Shown here piece after piece: positions 1-5,676 of a DNA stretch of 7,565 nt. Positions within the stretch are counted from its first letter, which is position 1, and each line of letters opens with the position of its first letter. A model generated the notes under the pieces. It made no database searches and was not told where the DNA came from. It was given only the letters and a program-made list of their open reading frames with translations. The DNA comes from Pseudomonadota bacterium (GTDB lineage Bacteria; Pseudomonadota; Alphaproteobacteria; Parvibaculales; Parvibaculaceae). Both the position numbers and the translations under genes were made by a program. The stretch is taken from contig JAJXZC010000245.1 in assembly GCA_021780275.1 (NCBI GenBank), forward strand, positions 1 to 7,565, in the 5' to 3' direction.

Positions 1-406
1 CGGTGTTGAGAGCGGTCGCGGCGACGTGTCGCCAGACCATCGCCCGTTCGGCGATGCCGCCCGAGATGATGGCCGGGATCGCGGCCGCGAAGGTGAGCAG
101 GAAGAAGAATTTGACGAGGTCGCGGCCCTGCGGCGCGAAGCCGGCGCCTTCATTGCCGTTCAGTACCGCCGCACTCTGGAAGAAATGGACGCCATAGGCC
201 ACGCCATAGCCGATCAGGAAATAGGCCAGCGTCGAAACGGCGAAGTCGACCAGGATCTTCACCAGCGCATTGACCTGGTTCTTGTGCCTGACCGTGCCGA
301 CCTCAAGAAAGGCGAAGCCCGAATGCATCGCAAAGACGAGGATGGCGCCCATGAGAATAAAAAAGACGTCCGCGCCGTTGGAGACGCCGGGTCCGGTCGG
401 GTTCAT
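1..406 (-). CDS. amt: Ammonium transporter, Amt family (second paralogue), N-terminal part
   Basis: Inner-membrane ammonium channel, cut by the left edge; 135 codons are visible. Translating the minus strand from the ATG at 406-404 gives MNPTGPGVSNGADVFFILMG, then hydrophobic segments near residues 14-36, 46-72 and 99-117. GFAFLEVGTVRHKNQ (30-44) takes the place of the canonical GLALFYGGMVRKKN, and TFAAAIPAIISGGIAER (105-121) matches the conserved helix that carries the outer phenylalanine gate, here Phe106. The start is supported by GGAAGA at 415-420, eight bases before the ATG. Unlike AmtB at 1524-2858 there is no signal peptide: the first helix begins within about 13 residues, as in a subset of Amt proteins. 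The two transporters are therefore distinct paralogues, not a recent duplication. The pore histidines and the second half lie outside the window. It sits downstream of glnK with a 405-base gap, so it probably has its own promoter. Substrate transport is inferred from the family. Confidence 0.9.
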   Translation of the reverse strand, partial: MNPTGPGVSNGADVFFILMGAILVFAMHSGFAFLEVGTVRHKNQVNALVKILVDFAVSTLAYFLIGYGVAYGVHFFQSAAVLNGNEGAGFAPQGRDLVKFFFLLTFAAAIPAIISGGIAERAMVWRHVAATALNT

Positions 407-434
407 TGGAGATGTCTTCCCTGCCATGCCCTTG

Positions 435-452
435 GCCGCTCAGGTGAGCGGC
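435..452 (-). other. Leader hairpin upstream of the second amt
   Basis: Perfect 7-bp inverted repeat (GCCGCTC / GAGCGGC) with a 4-base loop. It lies 15 bases upstream of the amt ribosome binding site on the minus strand. No T-run follows, so it is not an obvious terminator. It could be a leader structure or an operator; the function is unknown. Confidence 0.5.
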
Positions 453-496
453 GTTTCGGGCCCTTCTTTTTCTGGATTGCCTATGAGGCGACCTGT

Positions 497-517
497 TGCC
501 GTCCTTTTGGACAGGCA
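497..517 (-). other. Hairpin at the start of the presumed amt leader
   Basis: On the minus strand TGCC and GTCC pair with GGAC and GGCA around an AAAA loop, with one bulged T. This gives an 8-bp stem with a single bulge. It lies about 10 bases downstream of the transcription start predicted from the candidate promoter at 539-553. The pairing is seen directly; any role is inferred. Confidence 0.4.
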
Positions 518-538
518 CATTGCCCAATCAAGGGGCAT

Positions 539-553
539 GCCATGTGGCTGCCA
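539..553 (-). promoter_or_regulatory. Possible sigma-54-type promoter for the second amt
   Basis: On the minus strand TGGCAG-CCACA-TGGC has the GG-N10-GC spacing of sigma-54 promoters. It matches 5 of 6 bases of the -24 element (TGGCAC) and 3 of 4 of the -12 element (TTGC). It lies about 130 bases upstream of the start codon. GG-N10-GC matches are frequent in GC-rich DNA, and the 15-base motif found before glnK and amtB is absent here, so this is weak evidence. Confidence 0.3.
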
Positions 554-677
554 GATTTTTCAGCAGGGAAAATCAATCACTTGGCGTTATCGGCGCCAGA
601 GCGAGAAAGTATTCAGCAGAAAATCGCCCAGATATCGGTCCCGATTTCTAGGCATTCCGCAAAAATATTAGGCAGAA

Positions 678-706
678 AGAGCCCGGAAGAGGGAGTTCCG
701 GGCTCT
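678..706 (-). terminator. Probable rho-independent terminator of glnK
   Basis: Perfect 11-bp inverted repeat (AGAGCCCGGAA / TTCCGGGCTCT) with a 7-base loop, 106 bases past the glnK stop. On the minus strand it is followed by a T-rich but interrupted tail (TTCTGCCTAATATTTTT). There is no T-run on the plus side, so it should act on minus-strand transcripts coming from glnK. Confidence 0.7.
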
Positions 707-811
707 CCTGGAGGGACGCCTTGCAGCCGGAGGAGGCCGGAAGGGGCGCGTAATGGAAGGGGCCACCCGACGACGAAGGCGCCTGACCTTCGCCGCCGGG
801 CTATTGCTGGA

Positions 812-1198
<387 letters not shown>

Positions 1199-1259
1199 AA
1201 ATTCTGATCACTCGAACCGGAGAGCCTTGAAGGCGCCGGCCACCACTATTCACCATTAA

Positions 1260-1274
1260 TCAAGAACCGTGCCG
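1260..1274 (-). promoter_or_regulatory. Sigma-54-like promoter motif upstream of glnK
   Basis: The minus strand reads CGGCACGGTTCTTGA. It matches the sigma-54 consensus TGGCACG-N4-TTGC at 6 of 7 bases in the -24 element and 3 of 4 in the -12 element; the usually invariant final C is an A. The same 15 bases occur upstream of amtB at 2966-2980. The distance from the motif to the start codon is 110 bases here and 108 there. Duplication at a matching distance before two nitrogen genes is the main reason for calling it. Confidence 0.5.
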
Positions 1275-1460
1275 TAGGTGAAAAACGCCGTAAGCTCTTG
1301 TTTTCACGTTTACTTCCGGTTGAAGAAGCGAAAGCGGCAAAGTTCTGTACACGGCCGAAGAGAGCCAGTTCGCGTATTGGAAGGCAGATGCCGCTTTCTT
1401 GTGCAGGTTGCGTCGCGGCAATTCCGCACTGTCGGGAAATCGATACCGGCCTGAAAAAAA

Positions 1461-1493
1461 GGGCGCCCAACCAGTGTCTCTGGAGGGGCGCCC
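1461..1493 (-). terminator. Rho-independent terminator of amtB
   Basis: GGGCGCCC at 1461-1468 pairs with GGGCGCCC at 1486-1493. Inside, CCAG (1471-1474) pairs with CTGG (1480-1483) across a small internal loop. On the minus strand the stem is followed at once by TTTTTTT (1454-1460). It begins 31 bases past the amtB stop. This is strong evidence that most amtB transcripts end before glnK. Confidence 0.9.
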
Positions 1494-1523
1494 CTGTCCG
1501 CAACTGGCCCAGAAGGGCAGTGC

Positions 1524-2858
1524 TTACTGAACCACCTCACCATGCAGGTTGATGTCGAGGCCTTCGACTTCTTCCTGCGGCGAGACGCGGAGACCGAAGA
1601 AGATCTTCACGACCATGAGGAGCACGAAGGTGCCGATGCCCGAGTAGACCAGGGTGTAGAGGACACCCTTGACCTGGGTCATGACCTGGGCCCAGTTGCC
1701 GTCGATGGCGCCGACCGGCGCAGTCGCACCCGTGACCGCCATCGTGGCGAAGACACCGGTGAGGAGCGCGCCGACGATGCCGCCAACGCAGTGCACGCCG
1801 AAGACGTCGAGAGCGTCGTCATAGCCCAGCGCACGCTTCACAGCGGTCGAGGCGATGAAGCAGATGATGCCGGCGGCGAGACCGATCCAGAGCGCGCCGA
1901 CCGGATCGACGAAGCCCGAGGCCGGGGTGATGGCGACGAGGCCGGCGACGGCGCCCGAGCACATGCCGAGAAGCGTCGGCTTCTTGTGGACGACCCATTC
2001 CGCGAACATCCAGGCGATGGCGGCCATGCCGGTCGCGATCTGCGTGACGATGAAGGCGAAGCCGGCGCGGCCATCGGCGGCGAGTTCCGAACCCGCGTTG
2101 AAGCCGAACCAGCCGACCCACAGCAGCGAGGCGCCGATCATGGTGAGCACGACGTTGTGCGGCGCCATGTTTTCGTGGCCGTAGCCCTTGCGCGGACCGA
2201 GGACGAGGCAGGTCACGAGACCGGCAATGCCGGCGTTGATGTGAACGACCGTGCCGCCGGCGAAGTCGAGAACGCCTGCGGTGCCGAGGAAGCCGCCGCC
2301 CCAGACCCAATGGCAGACCGGCGCGTAGATGAAGATCAGCCACAGGCCCATGAAGGCGAGCAGCGAGGAGAACTTCATGCGATCGGCGAAGGCGCCCGTG
2401 ATGAGCGCCGGCGTGATGATCGCGAAGGTCATCTGGAAGACCATGAAGACGCTTTCGGGAATGACGCCCGAAACATTGCCCACCGCCAGGCCCTTCAGGA
2501 AGACGCGGTCGAAGCCGCCGATATAGGCCTGCAGCGCGCCGCCGTCACGGAAGGCGAGCGAATAGCCGATGATCGTCCACAGGACGGTCACGAGCGCTGT
2601 AATCGCGAAGTTCTGCGCGGTGATCGCCACCACGTTCTTCTTGCGCACCATGCCGCCGTAGAAGAGGGCAAGGCCCGGGATCGTCATCAGAAGCACGAGG
2701 GCGGAGGATGTGAGCATCCATGCCGTCGAACCGCTGTCGATCTTCGGGGCTTCGTCTGCGAAGGCACTGCCTACCGAACCGAGGAGCGCCAGCGTTGTCG
2801 CTGCAACTCCAAGGGGGATGTGTCGCAAGACCCCCTTTTCCTTTCCTGTCTCAGTCAT
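1524..2858 (-). CDS. amtB: Ammonium transporter AmtB
   Basis: A 444-residue inner-membrane ammonium channel, full length for the AmtB family. The signature residues are all present, by alignment to E. coli AmtB: Phe145 and Phe253 (phenylalanine gate), Trp186 and Ser257 (outer binding site), Asp198 in LDFAGGTVVHINAG, and the pore histidines His206 and His356 (GVHCVGG). Residues 1-35 form a signal peptide with a likely cut after SAFA, before DEAPK, giving the eleven-helix periplasmic-N-terminus form. The C-terminal tail FGLRVSPQEEVEGLD, which contacts GlnK in characterised systems, is conserved. The start at 2858 is chosen because GGAGAG lies just upstream. The frame stays open to 3101, but that extension is not transporter-like, and the ATG at 2870 has no ribosome binding site. 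GlnK lies downstream beyond a terminator. The gene is divergent from the quinoprotein dehydrogenase, and a sigma-54-like motif at 2966-2980 suggests nitrogen control. Confidence 0.97.
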   Translation of the reverse strand: MTETGKEKGVLRHIPLGVAATTLALLGSVGSAFADEAPKIDSGSTAWMLTSSALVLLMTIPGLALFYGGMVRKKNVVAITAQNFAITALVTVLWTIIGYSLAFRDGGALQAYIGGFDRVFLKGLAVGNVSGVIPESVFMVFQMTFAIITPALITGAFADRMKFSSLLAFMGLWLIFIYAPVCHWVWGGGFLGTAGVLDFAGGTVVHINAGIAGLVTCLVLGPRKGYGHENMAPHNVVLTMIGASLLWVGWFGFNAGSELAADGRAGFAFIVTQIATGMAAIAWMFAEWVVHKKPTLLGMCSGAVAGLVAITPASGFVDPVGALWIGLAAGIICFIASTAVKRALGYDDALDVFGVHCVGGIVGALLTGVFATMAVTGATAPVGAIDGNWAQVMTQVKGVLYTLVYSGIGTFVLLMVVKIFFGLRVSPQEEVEGLDINLHGEVVQ

Positions 2859-2965
2859 CCGTCTCTCCATTGACTGCCGGGTCACTGCCCCCCGGCTTTG
2901 AATGCTCGGGCGCCCGTTTGATTGTGCAAGCGATGCACGCAGCGGCGCTTGGGCGACAAGTGTTC

Positions 2966-2980
2966 TCAAGAACCGTGCCG
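2966..2980 (-). promoter_or_regulatory. Sigma-54-like promoter motif upstream of amtB
   Basis: Identical over 15 bases to the motif at 1260-1274 before glnK (minus strand CGGCACGGTTCTTGA). It places a predicted transcription start near 2954 and gives a leader of about 96 bases. It agrees well with the -24 element, but the -12 element is TTGA where TTGC is expected. Confidence 0.5.
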
Positions 2981-3052
2981 AACGATCAAGAGTCAGGTAG
3001 CCCATTGATTCGGCCCGCATTTCTGGCACATAGGGCTGGTGGCTCATGACTA

Positions 3053-3111
3053 TGGGCAATAAAAATGCCCAATAAAAGTGCAAAATCATCCAAACGCACA
3101 AGTTTTGGGCA
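3053..3111. repeat. Cluster of TGGGCA/TGCCCA half-sites
   Basis: TGGGCA (3053-3058) and TGCCCA (3066-3071) form an inverted repeat separated by ATAAAAA. A third half-site, TGGGCA (3106-3111), lies 34 bases further on. The cluster is 73-131 bases upstream of the amtB promoter motif, which is a plausible distance for an activator of a sigma-54 promoter. However, the half-sites do not match the NtrC consensus (GCAC-N7-GTGC). The exact 8-mer TGCCCAAT at 3066-3073 recurs at 521-528, upstream of the second amt. The protein that might bind is unknown. Confidence 0.4.
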
Positions 3112-3237
3112 TTGATTGGCCGTGGTGTGGCGCATGCGGGAAAATTGAGTGCGAGAAGGCCCCGGCCTGGCTTTCGCGCTTTGCACTCCTCCTCTAAAGT
3201 TCCGCCGTCGAAGGGCCGCAGCAGAGCCCGGACAGTG

Positions 3238-3260
3238 AGTGCGGACGGGCAGTCCGCATT
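3238..3260 (+). other. Inverted repeat in the leader of the dehydrogenase gene
   Basis: TGCGGAC (3240-3246) and GTCCGCA (3252-3258) pair perfectly around GGGCA. One G-T and one A-T pair extend the stem to 9 bp. It ends 31 bases before the ATG. No T-run follows, so it may be an operator or an mRNA leader hairpin; the sequence does not say which. Confidence 0.45.
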
Positions 3261-3291
3261 TCACAGGGAAACGAACAGGGATGGGGAGGTC

Positions 3292-5493
3292 ATGGCTCAG
3301 ACATCGGGCAGGACGTGGCCCGCGGCGCTAAGCGTTGCGGTTTGTGTGGCGCTCGCCGCGGCGGTCGGCTGGCAGTTCATCAGGGCAAAGGGCGATGGCG
3401 CCCCCGGGCAGTCGATCGCGGTCGGCGAAAAAGCTCCGGGTAAAGAGTATAAGGGGCCGGCCGATGTGGACGGCGCCCGCGTCGCCAATGCGGATAGCGA
3501 ACCCGGCAACTGGCTTGCCTACGGTCGCACATATGACGAGCAGCGCTTCTCGCCGCTCAATCAGATCAACGACAAGAATATCGGCCAGCTCGGTCTTGCC
3601 TGGTCCTACGACACGGACACGGTGCGCGGCCTCGAGGCCTCGCCCATCGTCGTCGACGGCGTCATGTACACGACGCTCTCCTGGGGCATTACGGCGGCGC
3701 TTGATGCGAAGACCGGCAAGGAGCTGTGGCGCTTCGATCCGGAAGTGCCCGGCGAGTGGGGCCGCTACGGCTGCTGCGACGTCGTCAATCGCGGCGCGGC
3801 TGTATGGAAGGGCAAGGTCTATGTGGCGAGCTTCGATGGTCGCCTCTTCGCCCTCGACGCGAAGGACGGCCATGTCGTCTGGAAGGTCAACACCGTTCCC
3901 GGCGCGCCCTACACCTCGACCGGCGCACCGCGCGTCATCAACGGCAAGGTGCTGATCGGCAATGGCGGCGGCGAATATGGCGTGCGCGGTTACCTGACCG
4001 CTTACGACGCAGAAACCGGCAAGCAGGTCTGGCGCTTCTACACCGTGCCGGGCGACCCCTCGAAGCCGATCGAAAATCCCGAACTTGAAAAGGCCATTCC
4101 GACATGGAAGGGCGGCGAGTGGTGGAAGGTCGGCGGCGGCGGCACGCCGTGGGATTCGATGGTCTATGACCCGAAGCTCAACACCCTCTATGTCGGCACC
4201 GGCAACGGCTCGCCCTGGACGCGCTACATCCGCTCTCCAGGTGGCGGCGACAATCTCTATCTCTCCTCGATCGTCGCGCTCGATCCCGAGACCGGCAGAA
4301 TGAAGTGGTATTACCAGGAGACGCCGGGCGACAACTGGGACTACACCTCGACGCAGCCCATGATGCTCGTCGACCTTCCCTGGGAAGGAAAGCAGCGCAA
4401 GCTCATCCTGCATGCGCCGAAGAACGGTTTCTTCTATGTGCTCGACCGCGAAACGGGCGAGCTTCTGTCGGCGAAGCCCTTCGTGTCAGTCACCTGGGCG
4501 AGCCATGTCGACATGAAGACGGGACGCCCCGTCGAATTGCCGGTCAGCGACTATCAGAAGCAGACGCAGTTCGTTCTGCCGTCGGCCAATGGTGGCCATA
4601 ACTGGCATCCCATGGCCTACAATCCGCAGACGGGCCTCGTCTATCTGCCCACGCAGGACATCGCCGGCATTTACTCCCTTTCGTCGGAGTGGAAGAAGGA
4701 CCACAAGTTCACGGTTAAGAAGAACTGGTGGAATCCGGGCCTCGACTGGGAAGCCTATATCGACGCGATCAAGGCCCTTCCTGAAATGCCGCCGAGCCAC
4801 GGCTATCTGAAAGCCTGGGACCCGATCAAGGGCGAGGTGAAGTGGCAGGTCGAATATCCCGCGCCGCTCAATGGCGGCGTGGTGACGACGGCCGGCAATC
4901 TCGTCTTCCAGGGCACGGCGCTTGGTCATCTGATCGCCTACAAGGCCGATACGGGCGAGAAGGTCTGGGATCAGGATGTGCAGACCGGCATTGTTGCGCC
5001 GCCCATCACTTATGAGGTCGATGGCGTGCAATATCTCGCCGTGCTCGCAGGCTGGGGGGGCGTCAACATCACCTCGGGCGATGCGCGTGTTTCGGCTGCG
5101 GCGAAGTACGGCAATGCCGGAAAGCTGCTCGTCTACAAGATCGGCGGCACTACCGAACTGCCGAAACTTGCAGAGCGCGATCAGTCGATCCCGGCATGGC
5201 CGGCGTTGACCGCGTCGAAGGAGCAGATCCGCAAGGGTGAAGTCGCCTTTGCCGGTACCTGCATGCTTTGCCACGGCGCGCTGGCGATCTCGCCGGGCGT
5301 CACGCCGGATCTGCGGCGCATGAGCGAAGCCACGCGCGAGAACTTCCAGGAAATCGTGCGCGGCGGTATGCTGAAGGATCGCGGCATGGCGAGCTTCGCC
5401 GATCTTCTCTCGAAGGAAGACGTCGACGCGATCTACTCCTACATCCAGAAGCGCGCGCTTGAAGACCGCGCCCGCATGGCACCGGTGCGCTAA
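3292..5493 (+). CDS. PQQ-dependent quinohemoprotein alcohol dehydrogenase with C-terminal cytochrome c domain
   Basis: A 733-residue enzyme that oxidises alcohols in the periplasm with pyrroloquinoline quinone and passes electrons through a fused heme. Residues 9-30 form a signal or membrane anchor with no clear cleavage site. The propeller carries the family's hallmarks: Glu115 (LEASPIV), the adjacent Cys161-Cys162 (GRYGCCDVVNRG), metal ligand Glu228 (GGGEYGVRGY), Asn305 (GTGNGSPW), the catalytic Asp350 region (PGDNWDYTSTQP), Lys377 (HAPKNGFFYVLD) and GWGG near 587-590. CMLCH (657-661) binds heme c, with Met699 (KDRGMASF) the likely sixth ligand. Position 352, two after the catalytic Asp, is Thr rather than the Asp of lanthanide enzymes, so a calcium form is predicted. 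The ATG at 3292 is chosen for the signal-like N-terminus and GGGGAGG at 3283-3289, although that spacing is short; the frame is open upstream to 3112. No pqq biosynthesis or partner cytochrome gene is visible. The substrate is unknown. Confidence 0.93.
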   Translation: MAQTSGRTWPAALSVAVCVALAAAVGWQFIRAKGDGAPGQSIAVGEKAPGKEYKGPADVDGARVANADSEPGNWLAYGRTYDEQRFSPLNQINDKNIGQLGLAWSYDTDTVRGLEASPIVVDGVMYTTLSWGITAALDAKTGKELWRFDPEVPGEWGRYGCCDVVNRGAAVWKGKVYVASFDGRLFALDAKDGHVVWKVNTVPGAPYTSTGAPRVINGKVLIGNGGGEYGVRGYLTAYDAETGKQVWRFYTVPGDPSKPIENPELEKAIPTWKGGEWWKVGGGGTPWDSMVYDPKLNTLYVGTGNGSPWTRYIRSPGGGDNLYLSSIVALDPETGRMKWYYQETPGDNWDYTSTQPMMLVDLPWEGKQRKLILHAPKNGFFYVLDRETGELLSAKPFVSVTWASHVDMKTGRPVELPVSDYQKQTQFVLPSANGGHNWHPMAYNPQTGLVYLPTQDIAGIYSLSSEWKKDHKFTVKKNWWNPGLDWEAYIDAIKALPEMPPSHGYLKAWDPIKGEVKWQVEYPAPLNGGVVTTAGNLVFQGTALGHLIAYKADTGEKVWDQDVQTGIVAPPITYEVDGVQYLAVLAGWGGVNITSGDARVSAAAKYGNAGKLLVYKIGGTTELPKLAERDQSIPAWPALTASKEQIRKGEVAFAGTCMLCHGALAISPGVTPDLRRMSEATRENFQEIVRGGMLKDRGMASFADLLSKEDVDAIYSYIQKRALEDRARMAPVR

Positions 5494-5514
5494 AACGCAT
5501 CGCACGAAAAGACG

Positions 5515-5544
5515 AAAGCCCCGGAGGAAACTCCGGGGCTTTTT
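5515..5544 (+). terminator. Rho-independent terminator of the dehydrogenase gene
   Basis: A 12-bp perfect stem (AAAGCCCCGGAG / CTCCGGGGCTTT) is closed by a GAAA tetraloop. The run TTTTT (5540-5544) begins at the foot of the stem, 22 bases past the stop codon. On the minus strand the tail TTTCGTCTTTTCG is also T-rich, so it may stop convergent transcripts from the amidase as well. Confidence 0.93.
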
Positions 5545-5590
5545 GTTCGGGTGATGTTTCTGTGGTTGTGGCGACGATTCAAATTAAACC

Positions 5591-5670
5591 GTCACCCCGG
5601 ACCTGATCCGGGGTCCATCTTTGCCTCACGGCACGATTGAAGATGGATGCCGGATCAAGTCCGGCATGAC
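5591..5670. repeat. Inverted pair of REP-like palindromes
   Basis: Two 31-base units face each other: 5591-5621, and 5640-5670 in reverse. They match at 26 of 31 positions. Each has an 8-bp stem and a 5-base loop: ACCCCGGA/TCCGGGGT with loop CCTGA in the first, and ATGCCGGA/TCCGGCAT with loop CTTGA in the second (read on the minus strand). Four of the five differences are paired changes that keep the stem. The 18-base spacer holds a small TGCC-TCAC-GGCA hairpin. Similar palindromes are dispersed in many alphaproteobacterial genomes, which is family knowledge and was not checked here. The element ends 6 bases before the amidase stop codon. Confidence 0.85.
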
Positions 5671-5676
5671 GAAAAG

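Larger units (their letters stand above)
407..811. other. Intergenic region between glnK and the second amt gene
   Basis: This 405-base stretch has no convincing gene. It holds the glnK terminator hairpin (678-706), a possible sigma-54-type promoter (539-553), two hairpins in the presumed amt leader (497-517 and 435-452), and the amt ribosome binding site (415-420). A smaller inverted repeat, CGAAGG-N7-CCTTCG (774-792), lies 20 bases past the glnK stop but has no T-run. Open frames crossing the region are antisense to genes or lack a start with a ribosome binding site. Confidence 0.7.
2859..3291. other. Divergent intergenic region between amtB and the quinohemoprotein dehydrogenase
   Basis: This 433-base control region serves two divergent genes. 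It contains the sigma-54-like motif of amtB (2966-2980), an AT-rich cluster of TGGGCA/TGCCCA repeats (3053-3111), short inverted repeats in the amtB leader (CGGGCGCCCG at 2907-2916; GTGCA-N5-TGCAC at 2924-2938), and an inverted repeat in the dehydrogenase leader (3238-3260). CATTGATT followed by (C)GGCC occurs twice (3003-3015 and 3110-3121). I could not place a convincing sigma-70 promoter for the dehydrogenase. Confidence 0.7.

Noticed and set aside
1542..2873. 443-codon open frame on the plus strand
   Set aside because: It is fully antisense to amtB. The translation is rich in Asp, Glu, Arg, His and Ala without any domain, which is typical of a frame mirrored from a GC-rich membrane-protein gene.
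2924..2938. GTGCA-N5-TGCAC as an NtrC binding site
   Set aside because: The half-sites are in the opposite order to the NtrC consensus (GCAC-N7-GTGC), and the repeat lies downstream of the predicted promoter.
2859..3101. N-terminal extension of AmtB by 81 codons
   Set aside because: It lacks transporter character, would place the signal peptide in mid-protein, and covers the promoter-like motif. The ATG at 2858 has a good ribosome binding site.
3117..3133. Sigma-54 promoter for the dehydrogenase (TGGCCG-N5-TGGC)
   Set aside because: It has the GG-N10-GC spacing only by a loose match. Such hits are frequent in this base composition, and nothing repeats or supports it.
3328..4413. 361-codon minus-strand frame, and a similar 339-codon one at 4486-5505
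   Set aside because: Both are antisense to the dehydrogenase, whose motifs are continuous and unambiguous. They reflect GC-rich third codon positions.
5591..5670. CRISPR repeat or tRNA-like structure
   Set aside because: There are only two units, in opposite orientation, with no spacer array and no cloverleaf. An inverted REP-like pair explains it.
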